A stretch of DNA of 64,000 nt from Hoyosella sp. YIM 151337. GTDB lineage: Bacteria; Actinomycetota; Actinomycetes; Mycobacteriales; Mycobacteriaceae. The notes beneath the pieces are model-generated. The model did no database searches, was not told the DNA's origin, and was given only the letters and a program-made list of their open reading frames with translations. Positions within the stretch are counted from its first letter, which is position 1, and the number at the start of each line of letters is the position of its first letter. The stretch is from positions 1 to 64,000 of the forward strand of contig NZ_JAPEIQ010000039.1 in assembly GCF_026041215.1 (NCBI RefSeq). Direction: 5' to 3'. Of this stretch, positions 25,751 through 34,882 are shown in pieces. Made by a program: the position numbers and the translations under genes.

Positions 25751-27238
25751 GTGGCTCGATTCGTCGACCGCGTCGTCCTGCACGTACAGGCAGGCAACGG
25801 TGGGCACGGCTGCTCGTCTGTACACCGGGAAAAATTCAAACCGCTTGGCGGGCCGGATGGTGGCAACGGGGGGCGTGGCGGAAACGTCGTCCTCATCGTT
25901 GATCCGCAGGTTCACACACTGCTCGACTTTCACTTCCGGCCGCACGCCACCGCGTCAAACGGACGGCCCGGCATGGGCAGCAACCGCAATGGTGCTGACG
26001 GCGACGACCTGATCCTGAAGGTTCCAGACGGCACCGTTGTCTTGAGTGCCGACGGCGAACAACTCGCCGATATGGTCGGTGAGGGCACCGAGTTTGTCGT
26101 CGCACAAGGTGGCCGGGGCGGTCTCGGCAACGCGGCACTCGTCTCGAAAGCCCGTCGCGCTCCCGGTTTCGCGCTGCTCGGTGAACCAGGTGACGGCGGA
26201 GACATTGTCCTCGAACTCAAGTCGGTCGCTGACGTCGGGCTTGTCGGGTTCCCGTCGGCAGGCAAGTCATCGCTGGTCTCGGTGCTATCCGCCGCGAAAC
26301 CGAAGATCGCGGACTATCCCTTCACCACCCTGGTTCCTAACCTCGGAGTGGTCGAAGCGGGGGAGACGACGTTTACGGTCGCGGACGTCCCCGGTCTCAT
26401 CCCTGGCGCTAGCGAAGGAAAAGGCCTCGGGCTGGATTTCCTACGTCACCTGGAACGGTGCGCGGTGCTTGCCCACGTTGTCGATTGCGCAACATTGGAC
26501 CCGGCACGTGACCCGATCTCCGACGTCGATGCGCTGGAAGCTGAACTTGCCGCCTACACGCCCGCTCTCGACGCCGACACGGGTCTCGGTGAACTCGCGT
26601 CGCGGCCGCGCATCGTTGTACTCAACAAGGCTGACGTCCCTGAAGCACGTGAACTCGCGGAGTTTGTCAAGCCAGAGTTTGAGAAACGCGGATGGCCGGT
26701 CTACGTGATCTCCGCGGTGGCTCGCAGTGGACTGCGTGAGTTGACGTTCGCGCTGGCGAAAATGGTTGAGGACTATCGCGCGGCGTACCCAAAGACCGCT
26801 CGTCGCAGGCCAGTCATCCGGCCGGTGCAGGCGGAAGCAAGCGATTTCACAGTGCGCCCCGACCCGGCTGTGCCCGGCGGGTTTATTGTCCGGGGGACCA
26901 AGCCGGAGCGGTGGATCCGTCAGACCCAATTCGACAACGACGAGGCCGTGGGCTTCCTCGCGGACCGTCTTTACCGGCTAGGGGTGGAAGACGAGTTGCT
27001 CCGCCTTGGCGCGGAACCGGGGGCGGCGGTCACCATAGGTGGTGTCACCTTCGATTGGGAGCCGCAGACCCCAGCCGGTACCCCTGCCGTGCTCAGCGGG
27101 CGCGGCACCGACGCGCGGCTTGAACAGACGGATCGGGTGGGTGCAAAAGAACGGAAGCACGCAAGTCGCGTCCGCCGCGGCCTAGAAGGCCCAGTTGGTG
27201 ATGATGCGAGCTTTGAGGGGGAGGATCACCGGCGATGA
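25751..27238 (+). CDS. obgE: GTPase ObgE/CgtA
   Basis: 495 residues. Essential GTPase in 50S assembly and stress control. The glycine-rich Obg fold opens with [20 protein letters not shown]; the G domain shows GFPSAGKSS (G1), DVPG (G3) and NKAD (G4); the OCT domain follows near [13 protein letters not shown]. The tail is charged. The GTG at 25751 follows a strong GAGGAGGAAA site and gives the canonical start; the frame is open 75 bases further up. It overlaps proB by four bases (ATGA). Confidence 0.97.
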   Translation: MARFVDRVVLHVQAGNGGHGCSSVHREKFKPLGGPDGGNGGRGGNVVLIVDPQVHTLLDFHFRPHATASNGRPGMGSNRNGADGDDLILKVPDGTVVLSADGEQLADMVGEGTEFVVAQGGRGGLGNAALVSKARRAPGFALLGEPGDGGDIVLELKSVADVGLVGFPSAGKSSLVSVLSAAKPKIADYPFTTLVPNLGVVEAGETTFTVADVPGLIPGASEGKGLGLDFLRHLERCAVLAHVVDCATLDPARDPISDVDALEAELAAYTPALDADTGLGELASRPRIVVLNKADVPEARELAEFVKPEFEKRGWPVYVISAVARSGLRELTFALAKMVEDYRAAYPKTARRRPVIRPVQAEASDFTVRPDPAVPGGFIVRGTKPERWIRQTQFDNDEAVGFLADRLYRLGVEDELLRLGAEPGAAVTIGGVTFDWEPQTPAGTPAVLSGRGTDARLEQTDRVGAKERKHASRVRRGLEGPVGDDASFEGEDHRR

Positions 27239-28335
27239 GTGTTCGGGGTTCGATTGCGAATGCCCGCAGTGTCGTCGTCAAGATTGGCTCGTCCGCAATC
27301 ACCACCCTTGAAGGGGGGCTCGAACTCGACCGGCTAAACGCGCTGGTTGACGCGTGTGAATCGAGGATGCGGGCGGGGTCAGACGTGGTCGTTGTGTCCT
27401 CTGGTGCAGTCGGTGCAGGGTTGTCGCCGCTGCGGCTGCGTAAGCGCCCGCAAGACCTCGCGACCAAGCAGGCGGCCGCGAGTGTTGGGCAGCTGGCGAT
27501 GGCACAGGCATGGTCGACGTCGTTCGCGCGGTATGGCCGGGTCGTGGGGCAGGTTCTGCTGACGGCGGATGACATCGCGCGGCGTGCGCAGCACAGAAAT
27601 GCGCAGCGCACTCTTGAGCGGTTACGTGCTTTGCGGGCGGTGGCTGTAGTCAACGAAAACGACACTGTTGCGACGACGGAACTGCGCTTCGGTGATAATG
27701 ATCGGCTTGCAGCGCTGGTCGCACACCTGGTGGGTGCTGACGCGCTGGTGTTGCTCTCGGACGTCGCCGGACTGTATGACGGGGATCCGCGCCGCGGCGG
27801 CGCGCGCCTCATCCCCGAAGTGGCCGGCCCGGAGGACCTCGACGGCGTGGTTGCAGGCAGCGGCGGTGCGCTGGGGACTGGGGGCATGGCCTCGAAGTTG
27901 TCGGCCGCGCGACTGGCCGCGGACTCCGGCGTACCTGTCCTCCTAGCGGCAGCGGCCGAGGCGGACGCGGCACTCGCGGATGCCTCGGTGGGCACCGTGT
28001 TCGCAGCCCGGCCCGAACGAATGTCTGCCCGTAAGTTCTGGGTGCGGCACGCCGCGGACACAAACGGCGCGTTAGCGCTCGACGATGGCGCGGTCGCGGC
28101 AGTAGTGGGGAAACGGCGCTCGCTGCTCGCTGCGGGGATTACCCGGATCGAAGGCAGATTTTACGGCGGCGACGTTGTGGATCTTCTCGATAACAGCGGC
28201 GCGAAGATCGCCCGCGGCGTCGTCGCCTACGACTCCGCGGAACTGAATGGGATGCTGGGCCGCTCAACTTCGGAGCTGCCGCCAGAATGGCGGCGCCCGG
28301 TAATCCACGCGGATGATCTGGTGGCGCACCGCTAG
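27235..28335 (+). CDS. proB: Glutamate 5-kinase
   Basis: 366 residues. First step of proline synthesis: phosphorylates glutamate. The amino-acid kinase domain shows [11 protein letters not shown] and [11 protein letters not shown], with [16 protein letters not shown] in the middle; the C-terminal ~80 residues ([16 protein letters not shown] region) are a PUA domain. Its partner proA lies some 6.5 kb downstream, separated by the accessory block, as it is by other genes in mycobacteria. It is convergent with arsC with an 8-base gap. Confidence 0.96.
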   Translation: MSVRGSIANARSVVVKIGSSAITTLEGGLELDRLNALVDACESRMRAGSDVVVVSSGAVGAGLSPLRLRKRPQDLATKQAAASVGQLAMAQAWSTSFARYGRVVGQVLLTADDIARRAQHRNAQRTLERLRALRAVAVVNENDTVATTELRFGDNDRLAALVAHLVGADALVLLSDVAGLYDGDPRRGGARLIPEVAGPEDLDGVVAGSGGALGTGGMASKLSAARLAADSGVPVLLAAAAEADAALADASVGTVFAARPERMSARKFWVRHAADTNGALALDDGAVAAVVGKRRSLLAAGITRIEGRFYGGDVVDLLDNSGAKIARGVVAYDSAELNGMLGRSTSELPPEWRRPVIHADDLVAHR

Positions 28336-28343
28336 GGCGACTG

Positions 28344-28751
28344 TCAGCGTGTGGGCGCGAGTTCGGCGATGAGGCTTTCGACCCGTCGCCGGATGTCATC
28401 GCGGATTGGACGCACCGCGTCGACGCCCTGGCCGGCCGGGTCGTCGAGGCGCCAATCACGATAGCTCTTCCCTGGGAACACGGGACACGCGTCGCCGCAG
28501 CCCATCGTGATGATGACATCTGACATTGCGACAGCGTCAGCGGTCAGCACTTTCGGCTGCTGGGCCGTGATGTCGATACCCTCCTCGGCCATCACGCTGA
28601 CAGCGGCCGGGTTGATGCTCTCTGCGGGTGCGCTGCCTGCCGAGCGGACCTCAATTGTGTCGCCCGCAAGGTGCCGCAGATACCCCGCGGCCATCTGGGA
28701 GCGGCCCGCATTGTGTACACACACGAAGAGAACTGACGGTTTGTCAGGCAT
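28344..28751 (-). CDS. arsC: Arsenate reductase, LMW-phosphatase/thioredoxin type
   Basis: 135 residues. Reduces arsenate to arsenite. The phosphatase P-loop CVHNAGRSQ (C11, R17) is followed by Cys 85 and Cys 89 in MGCGDACPVFPG, matching the three-cysteine relay (10/82/89) of S. aureus ArsC, so thioredoxin is the likely reductant. The longer frame upstream lacks conserved sequence; the ATG at 28751 begins MPDKPSVLFVC and overlaps the end of the arsenite pump gene by eight bases. Confidence 0.93.
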   Translation of the reverse strand: MPDKPSVLFVCVHNAGRSQMAAGYLRHLAGDTIEVRSAGSAPAESINPAAVSVMAEEGIDITAQQPKVLTADAVAMSDVIITMGCGDACPVFPGKSYRDWRLDDPAGQGVDAVRPIRDDIRRRVESLIAELAPTR

Positions 28752-29859
28752 GGCGGCCTTTCTGGGTCGGAGTTTGTGTTTGTGTCGACGCAGACCAAAA
28801 ACGCTTGCGAAGCCACAGGGAGACGTACACCAGCGCGACGAGGACAGGCACTTCGATGAGCGGTCCCACCACACCGGCGAGGGCTTGTCCGGATGTCACA
28901 CCAAACGTGGCGATGGCGACGGCAATCGCCAGCTCGAAATTGTTCCCTGCCGCAGTGAAAGCGAGGGTCGTCGTGCGTTCGTAGCTAAGGCCAATCAGCG
29001 TGCCAAACACGTACCCGCCGAACCACATCACTGTGAAGTAAATAAGTAGCGGCACGGCAATCCGGACGACGTCCAGCGGATTAGACATGATTTGGTCGCC
29101 TTGCAGGGCGAAGAGCAGAACGATGGTGAAGAGGAGCCCGTAGAGCGCCCACGGGCCGATGACGGGGAGCAGCTTGGCCTCGTACCACTCACGGCCGCGG
29201 GCACGCTCGCCGAGCCTGCGCGTGAGATAGCCCGCGAGCAGCGGCAGGCCAAGGAAAATCAATACTGACCGCGCGATGTCCCACGGCGATGCATCGATTG
29301 ACGATTGCTCGAACCCAAGCCAGCCCGGTAGCACAGCGAGATAAAACCAGCCGAGCACCGCAAACATGAAGACCTGGAACACTGAGTTGAGCGCCACTAG
29401 CACAGCGGCGGCTTCCCGATCGCCACCCGCCAGATCGTTCCAGATGATTACCATTGCGATGCAACGCGCGAGACCCACGATGATGAGACCGGTGCGGTAT
29501 TCCGGAAGGTCAGCGAGGAACATCCAGGCAAGCGCGAACATGATCGCGGGACCGATGACCCAGTTCAGGACGATAGAACTGATGAGAAGGCGCCGATCGC
29601 CGGTCACGGCGTCGAGCCGGTCGTAACGGACCTTCGCGAGCACGGGGTACATCATGACGAGCAGACCAAGCGCGATAGGCAGCGATATGCCATCGATCTT
29701 GATGCCGTCGAGTGTTTCGCCGACGCCAGGTACGAAGCGACCGAGCAGCAGGCCTGTGGCCATCGCCAGGCCAATCCACAGGGGGAGAAAGCGGTCGAGT
29801 GTCGAGAGGTGAACTGTGGGCGTGCGCGCCACAGACGTGCCGGTTACGGGGGAACTCAC
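28744..29859 (-). CDS. acr3: Arsenite efflux pump, ACR3 family
   Basis: 371 residues with about ten TM helices. ACR3 markers include GLARCIAMVIIWNDLA, which contains the conserved Cys of the transport path, and TLAFTAAGNNFELAIAVAIA. Exports As(III), and often Sb(III), using the proton gradient. It is the middle gene of arsR-acr3-arsC and overlaps arsC, so pump and reductase are made together. Confidence 0.93.
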   Translation of the reverse strand: MSSPVTGTSVARTPTVHLSTLDRFLPLWIGLAMATGLLLGRFVPGVGETLDGIKIDGISLPIALGLLVMMYPVLAKVRYDRLDAVTGDRRLLISSIVLNWVIGPAIMFALAWMFLADLPEYRTGLIIVGLARCIAMVIIWNDLAGGDREAAAVLVALNSVFQVFMFAVLGWFYLAVLPGWLGFEQSSIDASPWDIARSVLIFLGLPLLAGYLTRRLGERARGREWYEAKLLPVIGPWALYGLLFTIVLLFALQGDQIMSNPLDVVRIAVPLLIYFTVMWFGGYVFGTLIGLSYERTTTLAFTAAGNNFELAIAVAIATFGVTSGQALAGVVGPLIEVPVLVALVYVSLWLRKRFWSASTQTQTPTQKGRHA

Positions 29860-29883
29860 AGCTGTCCTTCTGGTCGGAGCGTG

Positions 29884-30237
29884 TCAGCAGCAGGATGGAT
29901 CGGGTGACTCTGAGCGAGCAATGTCCCCGCTGGGGCCGAGCAGCACCTCCAAGAGCGGCGCTGCCTGTTGCGGAATCCAGTAGTAGACCCACGTGCCGCT
30001 GCGTTCGCACAAGAGCAGTCCGGCATCTCGCAAGATCTTGAGGTGATGTGAAATTGTCGGCTGGGAAAGTTCGAAGTGGGGAGTGATGTCGCAGACGCAG
30101 GTGCGCCCACGCAGATCACCGGCAACCAGACTGACGATGCGAAGCCGCACCGGGTCGCTGAGTGCTTTGAGTATCCGTGCTCGGCGAGCAGCGTCCTCTG
30201 CGCTCAGCGAAGTTATTTGACCAGGCTGGATTGGCAT
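29884..30237 (-). CDS. arsR: ArsR-family arsenite-responsive repressor
   Basis: 117 residues, winged helix-turn-helix. The recognition helix region is LSQPTISHHLKILRDAGLL. Candidate As(III) ligands are C47 and C49 in TCVCDI, the ELCVCDL position of classical ArsR, and C116-C117 at the very end (PSCC). It precedes acr3 by 24 bases and represses the operon until arsenite binds. A sirtuin gene lies upstream on the same strand. Confidence 0.92.
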   Translation of the reverse strand: MPIQPGQITSLSAEDAARRARILKALSDPVRLRIVSLVAGDLRGRTCVCDITPHFELSQPTISHHLKILRDAGLLLCERSGTWVYYWIPQQAAPLLEVLLGPSGDIARSESPDPSCC

Positions 30238-30240
30238 GCG

Positions 30241-30265
30241 TCTATATTGACGAACATCGAATCAA
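30241..30265 (-). promoter_or_regulatory. Candidate ars operator/promoter
   Basis: Immediately upstream of arsR lies TATAGA (minus strand) and an imperfect inverted repeat spanning ATTGACGAACATCGAAT (30246-30262), the kind of site ArsR dimers bind. Symmetry is partial and -35 spacing is poor, so the assignment is tentative. Confidence 0.4.
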
Positions 30266-30289
30266 GCCGCAAGTGGAGGAACATGGCGG

Positions 30290-31171
30290 TCAGGAAAGGG
30301 TGGCTGCGAGCTGTGTCAAAGCTGCGCTGCACCCGGCTTCGGCTTTGAGAGCGCACATGCCGTCGCCGCGCGTGCTGCCACGATTCACGATAACGACGGG
30401 TTTGTGGTGCTTGACGGCATGCCGGACGAACCGCAGACCCGACATCACAGTCAGCGACGATCCTGCAACCAAGAGCGCAGTCGCATCATCAACAACCTCG
30501 TACGCCGCGGCGACCCGGTTTTTCGGAACAGACTCTCCGAAGAAAACAATGTCCGGCTTCAGCACACCACCGCAACGCGCACAGTCCGCTACACGGAACC
30601 GCCCTACGTCGTGCACCTCCGCGTCCGCGTCCGGTGCCACCTCGAGCCCATCGATAGCACTACTCGCGCCGAAGTCTGGGTTGAGCTCCGTCAGCCGGGC
30701 TGCCAGCGCAGTGCGATCGGTCCGCTCGCCGCAATCCATGCAGACAACGCGGCGATACGTTCCGTGCAGATCGATGACGCTGCGGTGCCCCGCTTTCGAA
30801 TGCAGGAGGTCAACATTCTGGGTAATCAGGCCGGTAACCGATCCGCACCGTTCGAGTTCCGCGAGTGCGCGATGTCCCGGATTGGGGGAGCGGGAGTGCA
30901 AAAACCGCCAGCCTACGTGATTGCGCGCCCAGTAGCGTTGCCGGTTTGCCGGGCTGCCGGTGAACTGCTGATACGTCATTGGCTTACGGGGCGGCGCATC
31001 GGGGCCCCGATAATCGGGCACCCCGGAATCCGTTGAAAGCCCCGCCCCGGTCAGCACCGCGACGCGCTGTCCAGCGAGCAACTCGATCATGCGAACCAGA
31101 TCAGCCCGCCCGAGAACGTCCCCTGATCGCCGTGACGGGGCTGCGGTGATCGCGGGACTCGGGACACTCAC
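30290..31171 (-). CDS. Sirtuin (Sir2 family NAD-dependent protein deacylase)
   Basis: 293 residues. NAD-binding VLTGAGLSTDSGVPDYRG, catalytic ITQNVDLLHSKAG and the His in DLHGTY, and a zinc site of four Cys (VVCMDCG and DCARCGG) are all present. KPDIVFFGE matches class II sirtuins. It removes acyl groups from protein lysines using NAD+. The GTG at 31171 lies 6 nt after TACGCT and is preferred over a start seven codons further up. It sits between the ars genes and the ectoine genes with a terminator separating it from the latter. Confidence 0.9.
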   Translation of the reverse strand: MSVPSPAITAAPSRRSGDVLGRADLVRMIELLAGQRVAVLTGAGLSTDSGVPDYRGPDAPPRKPMTYQQFTGSPANRQRYWARNHVGWRFLHSRSPNPGHRALAELERCGSVTGLITQNVDLLHSKAGHRSVIDLHGTYRRVVCMDCGERTDRTALAARLTELNPDFGASSAIDGLEVAPDADAEVHDVGRFRVADCARCGGVLKPDIVFFGESVPKNRVAAAYEVVDDATALLVAGSSLTVMSGLRFVRHAVKHHKPVVIVNRGSTRGDGMCALKAEAGCSAALTQLAATLS

Positions 31172-31177
31172 GTCACC

Positions 31178-31183
31178 AGCGTA
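31178..31183 (-). promoter_or_regulatory. -10 element of a leaderless sirtuin promoter
   Basis: TACGCT on the minus strand, 6 nt before the GTG at 31171. It is the same hexamer and spacing as at ndk. Confidence 0.5.
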
Positions 31184-31193
31184 CCGACGCAAA

Positions 31194-31227
31194 AGCGCGG
31201 GGCAACCTTCCCTTGCTGCCCCGCGCT
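31194..31227 (-). terminator. Terminator between the ectoine operon and the sirtuin gene
   Basis: 11-bp perfect arms (31194-31204, 31217-31227) with a 12-base loop; on the minus strand the stem is followed by TTTT, a proper intrinsic terminator for ectABC transcripts. Confidence 0.7.
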
Positions 31228-31322
31228 CTTACCGTTCTATCAGTCGTGGCGTACCCTTCCGGGCATCCCGTCTGACGATTTCTAGTTTCGTTACCGTTGC
31301 GTTCGGCTTTGGTAGCCGCGCT

Positions 31323-31349
31323 GTGTCCGCCCCGCGGACTGGCGGACAC
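31323..31349 (-). terminator. Hairpin directly after the ectC stop codon
   Basis: GTGTCCGCC and GGCGGACAC (9 bp, 9-base loop) begin right at the stop of ectC on the minus strand. There is no U-run; it may stabilise the 3' end or act with the stronger terminator about 100 bases further. Confidence 0.45.
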
Positions 31350-31745
31350 TCAGTCGAGTTCGATAAGCGGGTAAACGCCGTTCTCGTCATGGACCTCGCG
31401 ACCGGTCACCGGTGGGTTGAAGACGCAGAGCATCCGCATCTGCTCTTCGACCTCGATGCGGTGCTTCTCATTCTTGTCCAGCAGGTACATCGAACCCGGG
31501 ACAAGGTTGTAAACCTGCCCGGTTTCAAGGTCGGTGAGCTTGCCGCGTCCCTCGACCAGCCACACGGCCTCGACGTGGTTCTGGTAGTGGAACTCGTTGA
31601 CCGTACCGGCCTTGATGGTGGTTTCGTGGAACGAAAACCCCACGCGATCGTCCGCGAGCACGATGCGTTTGCTGCGCCAGTTCCCGTTTTCAGAAGTGAT
31701 GTCTCGTTCGGTATCCGTGATCTCTTCAGTCGTGCGCACGATCAT
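31350..31745 (-). CDS. ectC: L-ectoine synthase
   Basis: 131 residues, usual length. A cupin-fold hydro-lyase that closes N-gamma-acetyl-diaminobutyrate to ectoine, a compatible solute. MIVRTTEEI is the canonical N-terminus; FHYQNHVEAVWLVEG and YLLDKNEKHRIEVEE carry the metal and substrate sites. The ATG at 31745 is preferred; 25 upstream codons are non-conserved, and GAAAGG precedes this ATG. No ectD hydroxylase follows. Confidence 0.96.
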   Translation of the reverse strand: MIVRTTEEITDTERDITSENGNWRSKRIVLADDRVGFSFHETTIKAGTVNEFHYQNHVEAVWLVEGRGKLTDLETGQVYNLVPGSMYLLDKNEKHRIEVEEQMRMLCVFNPPVTGREVHDENGVYPLIELD

Positions 31746-31853
31746 CTGGCGCTGCCTTTCTCGTGTGGAGTTATTCAGTATGACTACGGTATGGACGTTG
31801 CCTGGCACGCGAGCGGGCACATTTCTGCTCGCACGATGGTGCGTAAACGAGGT

Positions 31854-31895
31854 GACGCGCCCCGGGGGAAGACCTTCATCATCCCGGGGCGCGTC
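31854..31895 (-). terminator. 13-bp perfect hairpin between ectB and ectC
   Basis: Arms 31854-31866 and 31883-31895 pair perfectly around a 16-base loop, eleven bases past the ectB stop. There is no U-run. In the middle of an operon it may lower ectC expression, protect the ectAB mRNA or mark a separate ectC transcript. Confidence 0.6.
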
Positions 31896-31905
31896 CAGTG
31901 GAGTG

Positions 31906-33213
31906 TTAGCTCAGCACCTTTTCAGTGGCGTCTGCGAGGATGTCGAGGCCATGGTCGAGTTCGTCGTCGGTGATCGTCAGCGGCGGAAGCAGCTTCACGA
32001 CCTCGTCCGACGGACCGGACGTCTCCGCAAGCAGGCCATTCGCGAAAGCGAGTTCGCAGGCCTTCGGGGCAAGTTCCGCGTTATCGAAAACAAGGCCCTG
32101 CACCATGCCGCGGCCACGGCCGTGCACGCCGTCGAACTTCTTCGCGAGTGCATCGAAGCGCTCGGCGATCTTCTGGCCCTTGCGTACGGTGTCCAGTTCC
32201 AGCGCATTGTTACCCCAGAAGGTATCGAGCGCGACCTTGGAGGTGACGAACGCCGGGTTATTTCCACGGAAGGTGCCGTTGTGCTCGCCGGGCGACCAGA
32301 TGTCGAGTTCGGGCTTGAAAAGCGTCAGCGCCATCGGAAGTCCGTAGCCGCTGATCGACTTCGAGATCGTCACGATGTCGGGGGTGATGCCCGCGATTTC
32401 GAACGAGAAGAATGGCCCCGTGCGTCCACAGCCCATTTGAACGTCATCGACGATCAGGAGGATGTCGCGGCGGGCGCACAACTCAGCGAGGGCGCGTAGC
32501 CACTCCGGCCGAGCGACATTGACGCCGCCTTCGCCCTGAACGGTTTCGACAATCACGGCGGCTGGGCGATTCAGTCCACTGCCAGAATCGTCGAGGACTC
32601 GTTCGAACCACTGGAAGTCCTCGGTGACTCCGCCGAAGTAGTTGTCGTACGGCATGGGCGTCGCGTGGACGAGTGGGATGCCCGCCCCGGCGCGCTTCAT
32701 CGAGTTACCGGTCACCGAGAGGGCGCCGAGCGTCATTCCGTGGAAGGCGTTTGTGAAGTTGATGATCGCTTCACGACCGGTGGCCTTGCGGGCGAGCTTA
32801 AGGGCGGCCTCGACGGCGTTGGTTCCGGTCGGCCCAGGGAACTGCACCTTGTAATCGAGAGCACGGGGAGTCAGGATGACGTCTTCGAAGGTCTCCAGGA
32901 ACTCTTTCTTTGCGACCGTCGCCATGTCCAGGCCGTGCGTGATGCCGTCCCGGCTGATGTAGTCGACGAGCGCTTCTTTGAGAACGGGGTTGTTGTGCCC
33001 GTAGTTGAGCGACCCCGCACCCGCAAAGAAATCAAGGTATTTGCGTCCACTTGTGTCTGTGATCCATGCACCCTTCGCGGTGTCGAACGTGGTCGGCCAC
33101 CCGCGGCAGTAGCCCCGGACCTCGGACTCGCGCGTTTCGATGACGCTCGGGATACCGGGCCCGGTGCCGGGCTTCTCTGCCTTTTCGTCGATGGGCAAAT
33201 CAGCGATGGTCAT
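31906..33213 (-). CDS. ectB: Diaminobutyrate-2-oxoglutarate aminotransferase
   Basis: 435 residues, class III aminotransferase. It makes L-2,4-diaminobutyrate from aspartate semialdehyde, the first step to ectoine. The PLP lysine is in TISKSISGYGLPMAL, the Asp of the PLP ring in LIVDDVQMGCGRTG, and EVRGYCRGWPTTF at the N-terminus is typical of EctB. It sits 75 bases below ectA in the usual ectABC order, with a 160-base gap and a hairpin before ectC. Confidence 0.96.
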   Translation of the reverse strand: MTIADLPIDEKAEKPGTGPGIPSVIETRESEVRGYCRGWPTTFDTAKGAWITDTSGRKYLDFFAGAGSLNYGHNNPVLKEALVDYISRDGITHGLDMATVAKKEFLETFEDVILTPRALDYKVQFPGPTGTNAVEAALKLARKATGREAIINFTNAFHGMTLGALSVTGNSMKRAGAGIPLVHATPMPYDNYFGGVTEDFQWFERVLDDSGSGLNRPAAVIVETVQGEGGVNVARPEWLRALAELCARRDILLIVDDVQMGCGRTGPFFSFEIAGITPDIVTISKSISGYGLPMALTLFKPELDIWSPGEHNGTFRGNNPAFVTSKVALDTFWGNNALELDTVRKGQKIAERFDALAKKFDGVHGRGRGMVQGLVFDNAELAPKACELAFANGLLAETSGPSDEVVKLLPPLTITDDELDHGLDILADATEKVLS

Positions 33214-33288
33214 GTGAGGTACTCCTCTGCGTAAAGTTTTCAGACGCGATTAAATACCCGAGGCAAGCCGGGTTTAGTCCTGTCAGAA

Positions 33289-33837
33289 TCAGCGCGGTTC
33301 GAATTCGCCGATGCGGTATAGATCCTCCGGTTCATGGCTGTCCGGGAAGAGATCTGGCGGGAACAAATCGCTGCGTGTAATTGTCGTGTTGCGCGTGCGC
33401 GCCAGTGAACTGAACATTGCGATCGAAGCTTTGTTATCAGGACTGACTGTAGTTTCCAGGTGGGTTGCCCGGCGGACTGGAGGTTGATCGAGCAGCCAGT
33501 CGAGCATCCCGTGGGCGATCTTCAGCCCGCGATACTCACGGTCGACCGCAACCTGCCACACGAATAACGTGAGCGGGTCTTGCGGACGGAAAAAACCGGT
33601 GATGAATCCTGCTACGCGACCATCAACTTCAGCGACGACGGATGTCTCGCGAAAGTCGCGGCACCAGAGCACATACGCGTAGCTGGAATTCACGTCGAGG
33701 ACTTGAGAATCGCGGGCAATCTCCCACAGCCGGGCCCCATCCTTGGGTTCCGGGAAGCGGAATCGCACCGCACTGCGGGCGGTGTTTGGGCGTTCTGCTG
33801 TCGAATTCATCGGTAACTCGACATTAACAAGCACCAT
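33289..33837 (-). CDS. ectA: Diaminobutyrate acetyltransferase
   Basis: 182 residues, GNAT fold. It acetylates the gamma amino group of diaminobutyrate. Family marks are DVNSSYAYVLWCRDF, FVWQVAVDREYRGLKIAHGML (acetyl-CoA loop) and LETTVSPDNKASIAMF. The start is uncertain: the ATG at 33837 gives nine extra residues, while an ATG at 33810 is also possible; neither has a strong ribosome site. It is the first gene of the ectoine operon; the 120-base gap to ribokinase must hold its promoter, likely osmotically controlled, but no motif was identified. Confidence 0.93.
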   Translation of the reverse strand: MVLVNVELPMNSTAERPNTARSAVRFRFPEPKDGARLWEIARDSQVLDVNSSYAYVLWCRDFRETSVVAEVDGRVAGFITGFFRPQDPLTLFVWQVAVDREYRGLKIAHGMLDWLLDQPPVRRATHLETTVSPDNKASIAMFSSLARTRNTTITRSDLFPPDLFPDSHEPEDLYRIGEFEPR

Positions 33838-33956
33838 TAGCGATGTCAGGTTGCGCGAGGGATTCGGACATTAGATGAAGGTCGTATCCCCTGGTTAACC
33901 AAGGTGTGTGACCATTATCACATTGCGATCAGCTAGGCACGGTGGTATCTGAGAGG

Positions 33957-34823
33957 CTAGCCGTCAAGCTCGCTCTCAAGAACTTTTTCAGCTACCTCCC
34001 CATAAGTCGGACTGTACGCTCCCGTTCGCGTTGCTGCGAGTGCCCCGGCGACACATCCCCAGTGAACTGCGCTCGCTGCCCCGGTGTGCCAGAGCGCCGC
34101 GCATGCGCCCGCGAACGCATCACCGGCACCCGTCGTATCAACCGCCGCCACACTGAGGGCGGCCACACGTAACGACTCACCGCCGGTGCTCCTTAGCCAT
34201 GCGCCCGCTGCGCCCCGCGTCACGATGAGGTGCCGTACCCGGGCCGCTGAACTGCCTAGTTGCTGGTGTTCGACCTCGTTGGCGATCAGTGCGTCACAGC
34301 GGCTGAGCAACGATTTGCTGAGAGGCTGAAAAGGCGACGGATTGAGTATCACCGTCACTCCCGCGCGGTGGGCTACCGCAGCGGCCTCCTCGACGACGCT
34401 GATCGGCAGTTCAAGTTGCATGAGCAGCAGATCACAGTCGCGGATGCGGGCCAGGTCGGGCGCTGAGAGGCGTTCGACCGCGGAATTGGCACCCGGAATA
34501 ACCACAATTGAGTTTTCACCGTCCGAGCCAACCGTGATAGACGCCAGTCCGCTCGGCCCGTCGATTGTGCGCAATTCTGAGACTCCGACGCCAGCCCCGG
34601 CGAAACGCTCTCGCAGAACAGCAGCGGCCGGATCATTGCCGACCGCACCGATGAACCACACCTGCGCACCCATGCGCGCGGCAGCGACCGCCTGGTTCGC
34701 GCCCTTGCCGCCGGGCATCTCTGTGCGCGATTCACCAAGAACTGTTTCACCCGGTGCGGGCAACCGTGTGGCACGCACAACAACGTCCATATTGACGCTT
34801 CCGAGAACCGCGATCCGGCTCAT
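33957..34823 (-). CDS. rbsK: Ribokinase (PfkB family sugar kinase)
   Basis: 288 residues. Phosphorylates ribose or a similar sugar. [11 protein letters not shown] and [18 protein letters not shown] are the ribokinase N-terminal motifs; [12 protein letters not shown] contains the catalytic Asp and anion hole. It stands alone, with no sugar transporter or rbs genes beside it, so scavenging of nucleoside-derived ribose is likely. It is divergent from proA with about 60 bases between starts. Confidence 0.88.
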   Translation of the reverse strand: MSRIAVLGSVNMDVVVRATRLPAPGETVLGESRTEMPGGKGANQAVAAARMGAQVWFIGAVGNDPAAAVLRERFAGAGVGVSELRTIDGPSGLASITVGSDGENSIVVIPGANSAVERLSAPDLARIRDCDLLLMQLELPISVVEEAAAVAHRAGVTVILNPSPFQPLSKSLLSRCDALIANEVEHQQLGSSAARVRHLIVTRGAAGAWLRSTGGESLRVAALSVAAVDTTGAGDAFAGACAALWHTGAASAVHWGCVAGALAATRTGAYSPTYGEVAEKVLESELDG

Positions 34824-34869
34824 GCGACCAGCATCTCATTCGGCTGTTCGGTCTCGTGGCACAACCCGC

Positions 34870-34875
34870 TACCCT
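34870..34875 (+). promoter_or_regulatory. -10 element of a leaderless proA promoter
   Basis: TACCCT ends 7 nt before the ATG at 34883; no ribosome-binding sequence intervenes. Confidence 0.45.
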
Positions 34876-34882
34876 GGTGGTC

